Assembly (NCBI GenBank): GCA_947069175.1 | Contig: CAMTDV010000030.1 | Span: 98,852,411 to 98,916,410 of the forward strand | Origin: Scalesia atractyloides | Taxonomy: Eukaryota > Streptophyta > Magnoliopsida > Asterales > Asteraceae | Length of the DNA: 64,000 nucleotides | Reading direction: 5' to 3' | The notes under the pieces: generated by a model | What the model was told of the DNA's origin: nothing | Seen by the model: only the letters and a program-made list of their open reading frames with translations | Database searches by the model: none | Position numbers and translations under genes: made by a program | Shown: positions 24,586 through 35,822 of the stretch, piece by piece | Layout of the letters: every line of letters starts with the position of its first letter | How positions within the stretch are numbered: the first letter of the stretch is position 1

Positions 24586-25653
24586 GAAATAATGGATTTT
24601 AATAATCCCAACTGTTTCTCATTGGTCGGCAACGGTCCCATCTTAAAAAATTCTCAGTGGTGGTCCCACCTTTTAATCTATTGGCCACCAACGGATGGCA
24701 CAAGCATGTGTTATCTGATGAGGTGGTTGCTTATTTGGCACTGCCATCATCACCTCACCTCTATCTCACCCCAACACCACCATCACCATCAGCCGCCACC
24801 ATGAGCCTCCATCACCACCACCTTCAGTTGCCACCATTCCCTACCACCCACCTCTATTACCACCCCCACAACTCACTGCTACTCACCACACCTCCATATG
24901 GTGACGACGCTGAGCCTGCCATGAGTTCATACAAATTCGGTGGAAGGTGGTGGTGTATTTGAGCTCAGACAAATCGGTGGAAGATGGGAGGACGACGATG
25001 GTTGTGGCTAATGGTAGTGGAGGTGGCGACGGATGGTGGTAGATGGTGATAGCTGATGGCAGTGGAGGCGGGTGGTGGCGCCTGAAGGTGGTGGTGGAGG
25101 CTGATGGCGATGGGTGGACGATGGTGGTTGTGGCTGATGGAGGTGTTGGTGGCGGCTGATGGTGGTGGGTGGTGATGGCTGATAGCAGTGGAGGTGGGTG
25201 GCAGTTGAAGGTGGTGGAGGCTGGTGGCGGTGGTGGCTAGTGACGCCGGTTGTGATGGTGGTGGTGATAGTTTACATAAGTAGCCACCTCATCCGATAAC
25301 ATATGCTTGTGCCACATCAGCGTCAACGTCACCATAAAAACTAAATAGGTTAGATCTCAGTTAGAAAATGTCCATTGGTAGCCAAGAGGTTAAAAGGTGG
25401 CACCAACATTGAGAATTTTTGAAGTTAGGACCGTTGCAGGTCAACGGGTAACAGTTGTGATTATTAAAATCACATATGTTTGTGCCACATCAGCGTCAAC
25501 GTCACCATAAAAACTAAATATGTTAGATCTCAGTTAGAAAATGTCCGTTGGTAGCCAAGAGGTTAAAAGGTGGCACCAACATTGAGAATTTTTGAAGTTA
25601 GGACCGTTGCAGGCCAACGGGTAACAGTTGTGATTATTAAAATCCATTATACC
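24586..25653. mobile_element. Non-autonomous Mutator-like element, copy 2
   Basis: The left end GAAATAATGGATTTTAATAA and the complement of the right end (TTATTAAAATCCATTATACC) start an inverted repeat well over 100 bp long, including the region around GGTGG-CCCACCTTTTAA. The flanks TTCGGTTTA (24577-24585) and TTTGGTTTA (25654-25662) are a 9-bp duplication with one mismatch. The middle is rich in CCACCA on the left and GGTGGT on the right, so the whole element can fold back. The right arm contains a 173-bp tandem duplication. Open frames across the CCACC block are low-complexity and not genes. Confidence 0.75.
25299..25644. repeat. 173-bp tandem duplication in the Mutator-like element
   Basis: Units 25299-25471 and 25472-25644 differ at about four positions (for example GCTTG/GTTTG and GTCCATTGG/GTCCGTTGG). 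Both end ATTATTAAAATC, which is the terminal inverted-repeat motif, so the element carries two copies of its right end. Confidence 0.85.
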
Positions 25654-26704
25654 TTTGGTTTAAAATCTCACCCAAAAAAGAACTACAAAAGCTAAAGCTA
25701 TAAGAAATCTCCCTACAAATACTTAACTTTAATCCTATGTCTTCACGAACTTTTATCCTCGACCATGTACTCAATATGGTGTAAGTCTAATAAATTCTTT
25801 CTAACTCGCTCTTCCTAAATTAGTTTCGACCTGTCTCTACTCAATAGGTGAGTTTCCACTTAAATACAATAAAATGTATGGAAATAAGAAATAGAATCGT
25901 TTATTGTTATTTCTACTCACCATTCCTATCACTCTTTCTCTCTTCCATTTATCTCCTCTCCACTATCTCTTCTTTTACCCTCTTTTCCATTTCTCATACA
26001 ATAATGCTCTTTTCTTGTATCTTTTTTGTTCTCATGTGAACATAGACAACCTAGGAGTTTTTGCTTTTTTACTTTTCATATCTGAAAACATGCCTACCGT
26101 TATGCTTTTTCTTTCAAAGTTCGCCTGATCTCTTAAAGCATACTTACTTTTAGATTGAACAAATCTGAAATTGATAATATTAAAAACCTTTACTACTTTA
26201 GTAAAAACACAATGATGAAATTATGATTATTCACGTGCGATCAACTTTGAAAAATGGTAAAATGTTAATTCTTGACAAAAATATTAAAACTTTGTTTATT
26301 CAATGTGAACAAGTGTTTAATAATGCCGAATATAATATCCGCACAATGAAGTTGACAACTTTTAGACAAAAAAAAAAGTGAACTTTTGATTGTTCAACAA
26401 TACTATACTATAAATGGATGGATGTAAAATTTGACCAAAATCCAAATAATGGATCGTGCAGATTTTAGAGAAAAAAAACCTTAGATTGAAATACTCCATT
26501 TTGGGTCTTGATTTCTATGTGTAAAAGAGTTGAGATGCTTGTGTGCTATTTAAATTTGGATCGCTAAAAGCTCAAACTCGTGGGCTTAAAAAAGCCCGAG
26601 TCTAAAAAGAAGGATGTTTATTAAGCGAGCATGGAATAGTCTGTTCATAACACCATTTATGACTTCAGTCTTGAAAGAAAACTCGGTTTATGTAACCCGA
26701 TTCA

Positions 26705-27035
26705 TGCAAGTAAAGATTCCTTAAACGCTGCATTGATTACTTCAGAAATGTACATTTCAGGGCCTTTCATTTGAGGTTTCTTGACTACAAGGTCTTCAAG
26801 AGGCGTATCAGGTGTAACATCCACTCCACGACACGCAGTAACCACAACACTCGCCGCCTGGTTAACTACGTATTAATACACTCAAACACATTGTTCATAC
26901 AATCATCATCAACCGTTGTAATCTCCAACACATATATAGAATTCACGCACCTATACACAACGCGATACCGGCTCTCAACGCCTACAATAACCTGTCCACT
27001 CGGAGCCGCTAGCTAACGGATCATCTCCTAATTAG
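26705..27035 (-). pseudogene. TPLATE-complex subunit TML, internally deleted pseudogene
   Basis: The minus strand encodes pieces of the plant endocytic adaptor TML (muniscin-like subunit of the TPLATE/TSET complex). It starts GDDPL, then LAAPSGQVIVGVESRYRVVY, RCVNSIYVLEITT and FECIN. After a frameshift it continues as VNQAASVVVTACRGVDVTP, then TPLEDLVVKK and MKGPEMYISEVINAAFKESL. The last two sections are separated by roughly 200 residues in intact proteins but directly follow each other here. Other lesions are a 4-nt repeat (GCTA) near the start and a stop after ESLLA. No introns interrupt the joined parts, which hints at a processed, rearranged copy. The family name is from memory. Confidence 0.6.
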
Positions 27036-27236
27036 CGACGTGCCCCATCCTCAGCATTCTGATCTTTTTCCTGTCAAAAGGCAATTATTGTGTGGTTTTG
27101 ATTTAAGTGAATTGTAAGTTTATGTGAAATTTGAAGTTTAGATTGGATATGTTGGGTGGGTTATTACGGGTTGAATATGATATTGGAATCATGTAATGAG
27201 TTACTGGTTTGCTTGTAGGATCTGGAGGTAAGACTA

Positions 27237-27564
27237 TGGGTATGGTGGGGCGGGGGTTTGGGGCATGGGTTGACACGTGGGTTGGGTGGACTCCACTAGC
27301 AATACCCAAAAAATTGGGGGTATGGTGGGGCTTGGGTTTGGGGGTGGCTTGGCCAAATTCCTTTTATTTTTTCTTTTTTTAAAATTAATAGATAATATAG
27401 GGTAGGGTGCACCCAAGGGTCACCCGCCAGCTCAGATGGGTAGCTCCGCTCAACGCCCAGGCTGAAACCCACGCTAAAAGAGCCACGCCCAAACCCAAGC
27501 CCACCCAGGGTGATCACATGGGCGTTTCCCCCCAACCCACGCCCAAACCCCGCCCCATACCCCA
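27237..27564. mobile_element. GC-rich MITE with TGGGGTATGG ends
   Basis: A 328-bp element starts TGGGTATGGTGGGGCGGGGG and ends with the near-complement (CCCCGCCCCATACCCCA). Homology of the two arms runs about 35 bp. TA flanks both sides, though this is too short to prove a target duplication. The arms are unusually GC-rich in an AT-rich setting. Minus-strand open frames across it are repeat translations. Confidence 0.6.
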
Positions 27565-28950
27565 TAGCCTAATAACGAGCATGTAAAGACATGCAGTTAA
27601 TTAGCAGGAAGAACTTTGGGCTCGAGCCTTATGTTAGGCCCAAACAAAAATAGTTCTATACTGTTTCTATGAAGATAAAAAAAATGGAAAATGTACACTT
27701 TCTTGTTGGGCATAAATATGATTTAGTCCATCAACCCATTTGATTAGGGGTTTTACATGTGTTAAAAACACAAACACTAACATGTATATATTTAAAATCA
27801 TGTAACCCAAATACAATATGATTAACTTATTTATTTAAATGAGTCGAACGGCTTGTCGGGTAGGAATCAAGTTGTAAAGGTGTAAACCAGGTTGATAGGT
27901 TGTAAAAATGGGTTAAATGGATTATCAGGTCGGTCTGGTTCACTTGAATGGGTTAAATAAGTCAACTCGGACAAGACACGAGTATCAAATGGTTTAGCTA
28001 TGACAACCAAAGTTTACAATGCTTGTATCATGTTCAAAATTGACACCCGTAATTGTACTTTGTTTGATAATAAATTTAAGTGTCTATAGTTATATACATA
28101 AATTCAATAATGTATATAAATTTAATAAAACATAAATAGTATGATAATATATTACTATATTAGTCACCAACCGGTTAAAGCATCGAACTTTCAACTAAGT
28201 TGTCATGGGATTAAAATCCCACAATCCTAAAAAACCCATCAAGACATTGGTTTCAAGTGTTAAGCCATATCATTGACCATATACATATCATGGGACAAAG
28301 GAAGGATAGAACTTGGGTTTTGATTCAATTTCATTATTAGAGATGTAAGGAACTACTTTGTCACCACCACAAATGGCAAATAACAGTTCCTTCGACACTA
28401 AAAATTCTAAAGGCAAAATGTGAGGAAGGTGTTACACATGAGTTTATAAATCATCAATCACAGGAAAGAAAACTATGTGAGACACATGTCATCTAAAATT
28501 GTCGTTGGCAGAATCCCATTCTAGGTTTATTAAGGGGAAAAACTTTCAGGATTGACGATAAAATTGGATACCTTATCCCAAAATTTTGATGGCCTCTGGT
28601 GTGAGGCGGATGGAATCAAGGATTTTATCGCTAAAATAGTGTAATGCCAATATTACTTCCCTTTTGCAACAACTCATGTCAACACAAACGAAATCCACAA
28701 AAAACCCAATTGAAGGGAACATCATCATGGAGACACAATCACTTAATCTTGCCTCAAACATCAACAACGTATCTCTAGCACAACACCCGCGGATGGGACT
28801 TTGAGAAGATAAATTCAATCTTAAGCGTGCTTGGGTACGTAAGAGCATTCATTTAGGCTACAAGGGATGGGACGTCGTTACCTTTGCCACCTCATCCATC
28901 TAACTTACAATACAGAGAACAAAGTGGATACAACTTCAAAAAACAGATCG
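27565..28950. other. Intergenic DNA before the copia element
   Basis: No gene recognised. A 91-residue minus-strand frame at 28573-28848 (ATG start, ending EAIKILG) has no family I know and may be spurious. The last 30 bp before the copia element (AACAAAGTGGATACAACTTC, about 28919-28938) recur just after it at 33588, so the insertion split a tandem repeat. Confidence 0.5.
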
Positions 28951-28955
28951 GTATC

Positions 28956-29104
28956 TAATAGATAATATAATTGTAAATATTATAGGAATAGATTTTCCAG
29001 GATTTGATACATATCTCTACCAATGAATAGAAGATATTGTTTTGTAATTATATATACCGATGTTATGAATCAATGAGAGGCAAGCAATTATACAAACTCT
29101 TTCA
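28956..29104 (+). repeat. 5' LTR of the copia element (149 bp)
   Basis: It starts TAATAGATAATATAATTG and ends CTCTTTCA. Compared with the 3' LTR it has four substitutions and an 8-bp insertion (TATATATA-like), and seems to lack the initial TG. Confidence 0.88.
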
Positions 29105-29200
29105 TGGTATCAAGGCCTAAACCCTACTGCCGCCGATCCTAGCCTCCCATCACCTCTCTTCCGTCACAACTCACTATCTCTATCCTTTCTCTCTCCTTCA

Positions 29201-32200
29201 ATGGCTTCTAACCTACACCCTGTAGTCACAGTCTCGAACTTCAAACAACTGTTTCCTGTCACCCTAGACATCGAAATCGGCCACTACACAACATGGTCGG
29301 AGCTCTTCAAAATACAGTGCAAGGCTTATCAAGTTTTTGATCACCTTCAGCCGAAACCCGCAACCTCTTCTTTCGACAAAGACAAAGGCACGATACCAAC
29401 CGAGTTTTGAGCGGCTCGATTCTATAGTTCTGCAGTGGATCTATGGTACCATCTCTACTGATTTGCTCCACACTATTCTCAAACCTAACACTACGGCTTA
29501 TGATGCTTGGACGGCACTCGCCAATCTTTTTCAAGATAATAAAGCTACCTGTATCATTGATCTAAACAACAAGTTTTCTCATACCCGCATTGACCGGTTT
29601 TCTTCAATGTCAGCCTATTGTCAAGCCATGGAAGGTCATCTTCGACCAATTAACAAAGGTTGGATCTCCGATATCTGACGAGCAACTCGTTTTACAGATT
29701 CTCACCGGGTTGACAGAACAATACGAAGGAATCGGCCTCATCATACAACAAACCAAACCCCTACCGGATTTCTATGAAACCCGGTCCCGTTTGTGCATGG
29801 CCGAAACCCGGAAAATTAATCAGGCAAGACACGCTGCAGAGGCAGCAGGTACCGCTTAACACCGTTACAGATCACAATGAATCTTCTCAACGAACTGATC
29901 GGACGACAGATAATGCAGAGCGGGGCAGGGGAAGAAGCCGCGGACGAGGGCGCGGCAGGGGACGCGGGTCTGGACTGGCCCAACTCCCACCCGAATAACA
30001 ACCAGGCCCACCAGTGGGCGCCTTGGGGCTCGCTACCTCCTTGTCCGTATCCAACAGCACAACGACCTAACTCGTCTGCTTCAGGCCAGGGTATTTTAGG
30101 CTCACGACCAGCCTAGTCGTATGCCGCCAGTTATGCACCAAGCTACGCTACAACAGACATTGAACAAGCTCTCCATGCCATGTCACTCAACTCAGCCGAT
30201 CCATCATGGACTATGGACACTAGTGCTTCAGGTCACATGACTCCTAACTCTACTCTTTCGTCTAATTTTAATACTGGCATTACGAAAAATATAATTGTGG
30301 GCAACGGTAACACCATTCCCGTTTATGGACAAGGCAACCTTACCCTTCCACCTCCCCTTCCTCCTTTTAAACTAAACCAAGTCATGTATGCCCCCTCTTT
30401 GATTAAAAATTTATTTTTTGTTCGTCGTTTCACTATTGACAATAAACTATCTATTGAATTTGATCCGTATGGTTTTTTGGTGAAGGATCTCAAGACCAAG
30501 ACCCCTATCCTACGATGCAATAGCTCCGGGGATCTTTACACATTCGATCCGACACAAGTTCTCAAGATCACCTCACCTACCGCACTCACCGCTACCACTC
30601 AAGACACATGGCACCAACGTCTCGGCCACCCTGGATTTAATTTGTTGCATTCTTTTAAAAATTCTGAATTCATTAAGTGTGGAACATTGAAAAATAAAGT
30701 TGCCAATCTTGTGTTTTTGGGAAACATATCAGACTTCCTTTTGTTGATTCTATGAATTTTACTTCCTTGCCATTTGATATCATACATAGTGATCTTTGGA
30801 CCTCCCCTGTTTTAAGCATGGGCGGTCATCATCATTATATCTTATTTCTTGATGATTTTAGTAATTTTCTGTGGACGTATCCGTTAAGTAACAAATCTGA
30901 TGTTTTCTCTACCTTCACTACTTTCTATAACCTTATTAAAACTCAATTTGAACGTCACATTAAACAATTCCAATGTGACAATGGCAAAGAATATGCTAAT
31001 TCTATGTTTCAACAATTTTGTAAACAAAACGGCATGCAATTTAGATTTTCGTGCCCACACACATCTTCTCAAAACGGCAAGGCCGAACGTAAAATCCGAA
31101 TTATCAATAATATTATTCGGACACTTCTTGCCCATTTGTCATTACCCAACACTTATTGGCATCATGCCCTCGAAGTGGCCACATACCTTCTCAATATCTT
31201 ACCTAGTAAACTTCTAAACAACCACTATCCCACCCAACGATTATACCAACATACTCCATCTTACACACATCTTCGTGTGTTTAGATGCCTTTGCTATCCT
31301 TTACTACCTTCCACCACAATACATAAACTCTCTTATCGTTCAATGCCATGTGTCTTTCTCGGTTTTCCCCCTAACCATAGGGGTTAGAAATGTCTCGACT
31401 TAGCCACTCACAAAATCATCATCAATCGACATGTGATATTTGATGAAACCGCTTCTCCATTCACAAATCATCCAACACCATCCCTCCACTCCTACGACTT
31501 CCTTACTCAGCCCATAAACAATATACCGTGGACCGCTATGCCCTCTCCTTTCACCAGCGGCCCAGCCCACTCCCCTACAAACCCACATCGGACAACACCT
31601 CCTTCTCCTACTCAGCAGCCTACACAACCTGTTGTCCACTCCTCTTCGATCTTACACACTTACTCACGCCGGCCCAGGCCCAACGTCACCACTAATCAAG
31701 CCCAACAACCTAACCCGCCCACCCAACCTCCACCTCTAAACATTTCCTCACCAACACAAACTACCTCATCTCCTAATTCCTCACCCATCCCCACTCCACC
31801 TCCCCCTCCTACTCGTACCATTCGTACACGAGCAATGGATGGTATTTCAAAACCTAAAAGAATTCTTAATCTTTTTTCATCTACCATTGTTCCTATACCT
31901 AAAACCCCAAAGGATGCCTTGTCCACAACGGAATGTCGTGATGCCATGACCACAGAATTTAATGCCCTTATTAAAAACAAGACTTGGGAGTTAGTTCCAC
32001 GGGAGTCTAACATGAATGTCATTCGTAGTATGTGGATTTTTCGGCACAAATTTAAATCCGATGGAACTTTGGAATGATACAAAGCTCGGTTAGTATGTGA
32101 TGGTAGCACACAGCAGATTGGCATTGATTGTGGTGAGACTTTCAGTCCAGTTGTCAAACCCACTACCATATGCACAGTCCTCACACTTGCAATATCCTAA

Positions 32201-33442
32201 ACCTGGCCGATTCATCAACTTGATGTTACCAATGCTTTTCTACACGGTAATCTATCTAAAACGGTATACATGTATCAGCCAATGGGTTTTCGACATCGTC
32301 ACCTTCCAAATCATGTCTGCCGCCTCAAGAAATCATTATATGGGTTGAAGCAAGCTCCTCGAGCGTGGTATCAAAGGTTCACAGACTTTGTTATGACCCT
32401 TGGTTTCTATCAAAGTAAATGTGATAACTCGCTTTTCATATTTCACAAAGATCATTTGACAGCTTACTTACTAATCTACGTCGATGATATTATTCTTACC
32501 ACCTCTATAGACAAACTTCGTGTTCACCTCATGTCACGTTTGGCAAAAGAATTTGACATGAAAGATCTGGGGCCGCTAAGTCACTTTTTGGGGGTACATG
32601 TGGCTCGGAATGGTTCCAATATGTTTCTTTCTCAACAGACCTATGCCAAAGACATTATTAAACGGGTCGGGATGTCTTCGTGTAAGCCCGCAGCCACTCG
32701 GGTCGAGTCAAAACCAAAGCTTAGTGCAACCGTGAGTCCAGAATTTGAAGATCCTACCCTATATCGCAGCTTAGCTGGTGCTTTACAGTACCCCACCTTC
32801 ACCAGACCAGACATTAGTTATGTTGTTCAACAGGTATGCATGCATATGCACGCTCCACGGGTTGATCATTGGAACGCTTTAAAACGTGTCATCTGTTACA
32901 TTCAAGGTACCTCTTCTTATGGTCTTACTCTCACATCGTCCAATGACAAAATGCTTCGGGCTTATACTGATGCGGATTGGGCCGGATGCCCAGACACTCG
33001 TAGATCGACATCAGGTTATTGTGTTTACTACGGTCCAAATCTACTATCTTGGTCTTCTAAACGCCAAGCGGTCATATCTCATTCTAGTGCCGAGGCAGAA
33101 TACCGTGGAGTGGCAAACGTGGTTGTCGAACTATGCTGGATTTGAAATTTGTTGTTGGAATTACAAAGACCCGTTAAAGCTGCCAATTTAGTATACTGTG
33201 ACAACATCAGTGCCATATATTTATCCGGGAATCCAGTGCAACATCAGCGAACCAAACATATCGAACTCGATATTCATTTTGTGCGAGAGCTTGTTAATCG
33301 TGGGGCTGTTCGTGTGCTTCATATTCCAACTCGCTATCAAGTTGCAGACATCTTTACAAAGGGGCTCCCAAAAGTGCTTTTCGATGATTTCAGATCCAGT
33401 CTCAGCATTCGACCTCCTCTCGCTTCGACTGCGAGGGTGTAA
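29201..33442 (+). pseudogene. Broken gag-pol of the copia element
   Basis: Gag begins MASNLHPVVTVSNFKQLF at 29201, breaks by frameshift near 29400 and again near 29660, and ends in a GRGRGRGRG stretch. Protease follows in 30180-30755 with DTSASGHM where DTGA is usual. The pre-integrase motif TWHQRLGHP is near 30607; the zinc-finger cysteines are lost in a shift near 30720. Integrase (SDLW, QCDNGKEY, QNGKAERK), reverse transcriptase (LLIYVDDII at about 32470) and RNase H (DADWAGCPDTRRSTSGY, SSAEAEYRG, TKHIELDIHFVRE) share one frame from 30752 to 33442. That frame is broken by TAG 31385, TGA 32075, TAA 32198 and TGA 33143. No functional polyprotein is possible. Confidence 0.93.
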
Positions 33443-33580
33443 TAGATAATATAATTGTAAATATTATAGGAGTAGATATTCCAGGATTTGATACATATCT
33501 CTACCAATGAATAGGAGATATTGTTGTGTAATCCGATGTTATGAATCAATGAGAGGCAAGCAATTATACAAACTCTTTCA
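33438..33580 (+). repeat. 3' LTR of the copia element (about 143 bp)
   Basis: It starts TGTAATAGATAATAT after the purine tract and ends CTCTTTCA. It is directly followed by the GTATC target duplication. Confidence 0.88.
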
Positions 33581-33640
33581 GTATCAAACAAAATGGATAC
33601 AACTTCAAAAATAAATTCTCATATCATTATAGATGGTTAT

Positions 33641-33828
33641 AATTTCAGAATTTTGAATAAAAATTTAGAAAATATGTTCTAAATTTTAAAATTGGAAAAT
33701 TATTAAAATTTCAGAATTTTGAATAAAAAGTTAGAAAATATGTTTTAAATTTTAAAATTGGTAAATTAATTTCAGAATTTTGAATAAAAAGTTAGAAAAT
33801 GTGTTTTAAATTTTAAAATTGGTAAATT
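33641..33828 (+). repeat. Three-copy tandem repeat, 61-66-bp period
   Basis: Units start AATTTCAGAATTTTGAATAA at 33641, 33707 and 33768. They are AT-rich with no coding content. Confidence 0.85.
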
Positions 33829-34048
33829 ACTAAAAAAACAGCATCAAAATATAACTTTTTTATACGTATAGAATCCTTCCAAGTTATTAGATTGAATCAA
33901 AACTTAATTGACTTATATTGTGGCATATATACACGAGACATATATAACTAGGTGTTTATGCTCTTAAACATATGAAACAGTTCAACCCGGTTATCATTTT
34001 GATTTTCTGATAAGCTTTTTTACTTTTCCATGGAACGACTTATAAATG

Positions 34049-34051
<3 letters not shown>

Positions 34052-34087
<36 letters not shown>
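34052..34087. repeat. (AT)n microsatellite
   Basis: An uninterrupted AT/TA run of about 36 bp. Confidence 0.95.
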
Positions 34088-34089
<2 letters not shown>

Positions 34090-35732
34090 ATATAATACAT
34101 GTGGTCAAATAATTTAGGTGGACCATATTTTTTGTTTGTTTGAAGAACTCAACTTTCTTGTATGTTCATGTATCTTTGGGTTCATTGAATCTGTTCAACT
34201 TCATGCAAGCTAAGCGTTCTGAAGCTAAAATAAGCATTTTTAATGTTTTATATCGTTACTAGCTGACCAAGGGCGGATTTAGGGGATTTTAAGGGTTTCC
34301 AGGAGCCCTCACGGAAAGCAAAAAATGGAAAAAAAAAATAGAAGTTTTGTATGATTTAGAAAAAAATAATGAAAATCTATCTAAAGAAGCCCTTTGAAAA
34401 AAAATTCCGGAATCAACCATGTTGGCTATTATGATCATGTCTCTACATGTGGATAAAAGACTTGGTCATGATCCTATTAGTTCTTCGCATATAGATACGT
34501 TCTCTGCTAGAGACGGTTAATTATGATTTTTTTTTCTAAAAAGCTTCCTATACTTCTCGCTTTAAGGTGATCAAAACATATTTGGGTGATCAAAACATGT
34601 TTGAGTACTTTCCATGAGGGTGGGGGGTATATGTGACACGCGACTGTTGTTAGATCTTGAAGGTAACTAACTACAAGATGAAGTTTACGCGCTAACTCAC
34701 TAAGTGGACGGTCCTCAAGATTTACACACCATTATACATTTGCAATTCTATCACTGTCTCTATATGATTAGGAATTGGTAATCATAGAGAAATACTAAGA
34801 GGTTGTTATAACTCCACTTCTTCTCTTTTACACAAAATCGTTCTTCCAGGTTATATTGTTATAATGTTCTAGTCAATTATAACTTTTTAGTAAGGATCTA
34901 CAAAACCAGATTATGTTGTTTTTCTTTATAAAAGTGTACGATCTTTCACGATACACGTAATATTTTATATTTTCATGTGGTTGATATGTTTAGTCAGAAT
35001 GCATATATTTAGGGACGCTATCATATGATAGTTTCAGGATCTCACACACATATATATTATTAGACATACGTCATATCCATAATATCCGAACGAATGATTA
35101 ATATCCACGGATTAAACTTGTGTCTAGCGTCAACATAGCTTTATGAGAAAATGTATAGGTCAGTTACCGGGCCCTAATTATAATATTCAAATCAAATGTG
35201 ACTAAAAACAAGAAAATTAAATAATATGAGATTTAATTGATGGTTAAGCGTTAAGTAATTTAGATAGGAAAGTTTGAAAGAGACAGAAAGAACAAAGACA
35301 AAAAGCTTGTATGTATTTGTGACAACTTATGCTTAGCCACATCAACTACCCAATAACACTCGCTAGAACTGCAATTCTGTCTCACCATTATTTATTTCTC
35401 ATGTTTTATAATATTTTACTTTATCTATTTTTTAATCTAAAATCTTTATTAGTCACCTCTCAACTGCATACAAATCATGTTTATATGTACATATTTAAAA
35501 CCTTGATTATTCCATTGCAAATGGAAAGTCAGACAAAAAAACACAATTGTGTAAGTATTAGAGTATTTAGATTCGTTTGTGTTAATCTTTAACTATCTGT
35601 TATGGGATAAGGAGTTATGTGGGGTATCATTTAGAGGGTGGGTAACCCGCGGTTGCTGCCCACCTTCGTCTTGTATAGATTTTATCGGTTTTCTACCCCC
35701 ACAACTATTCTCGAGTTTGGTGTACCGTTAGT
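34088..35732. other. Intergenic DNA, no gene recognised
   Basis: AT-rich sequence with a phrase near 34268 (AGGGCGGATTTAGGGGATTT) of the kind found at the edge of dispersed repeats. The 87-residue frame at 35329-35592 has no recognisable motif. Confidence 0.6.
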
Positions 35733-35776
35733 GTGTTTTTTCTTCGGTGGCAGTTAACATATGAACATGGCTCCTA

Positions 35777-35777
<1 letters not shown>

Positions 35778-35820
<43 letters not shown>
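35778..35820 (+). repeat. Poly(G) tract of 43 nt
   Basis: A pure run of 43 G on the plus strand lies right at the 5' edge of the reverse-transcriptase relic. It could form stable G-quadruplexes, or the length may be a sequencing or assembly artefact. Confidence 0.9.

Positions 35821-35822
<2 letters not shown>

Larger units (their letters stand above)
28956..33580 (+). mobile_element. Complete Ty1/copia retrotransposon, inactive
   Basis: A 4.6-kb element with two LTRs, a primer-binding site TGGTATCA (29105-29112) directly after the 5' LTR, matching initiator Met-tRNA, and a GCGAGGG purine tract before the 3' LTR. The target duplication is GTATC (28951-28955 and 33581-33585). Domain order is gag, protease, integrase, reverse transcriptase, RNase H, which defines Ty1/copia. 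The very short LTRs and the gag start suggest the Ale/Retrofit lineage (inference). All coding regions carry stops or frameshifts. Confidence 0.93.

Noticed and set aside
24657..24962. 101-residue proline/histidine-rich frame
   Set aside because: CCACC low-complexity interior of a Mutator-like element.
26771..27016. 81-residue plus-strand frame
   Set aside because: The TML-like sequence is on the opposite strand, so this is its shadow.
35733..35822. Poly-glycine start of the frame entering the RT relic
   Set aside because: Only the G tract is being translated; the real coding relic begins after it.
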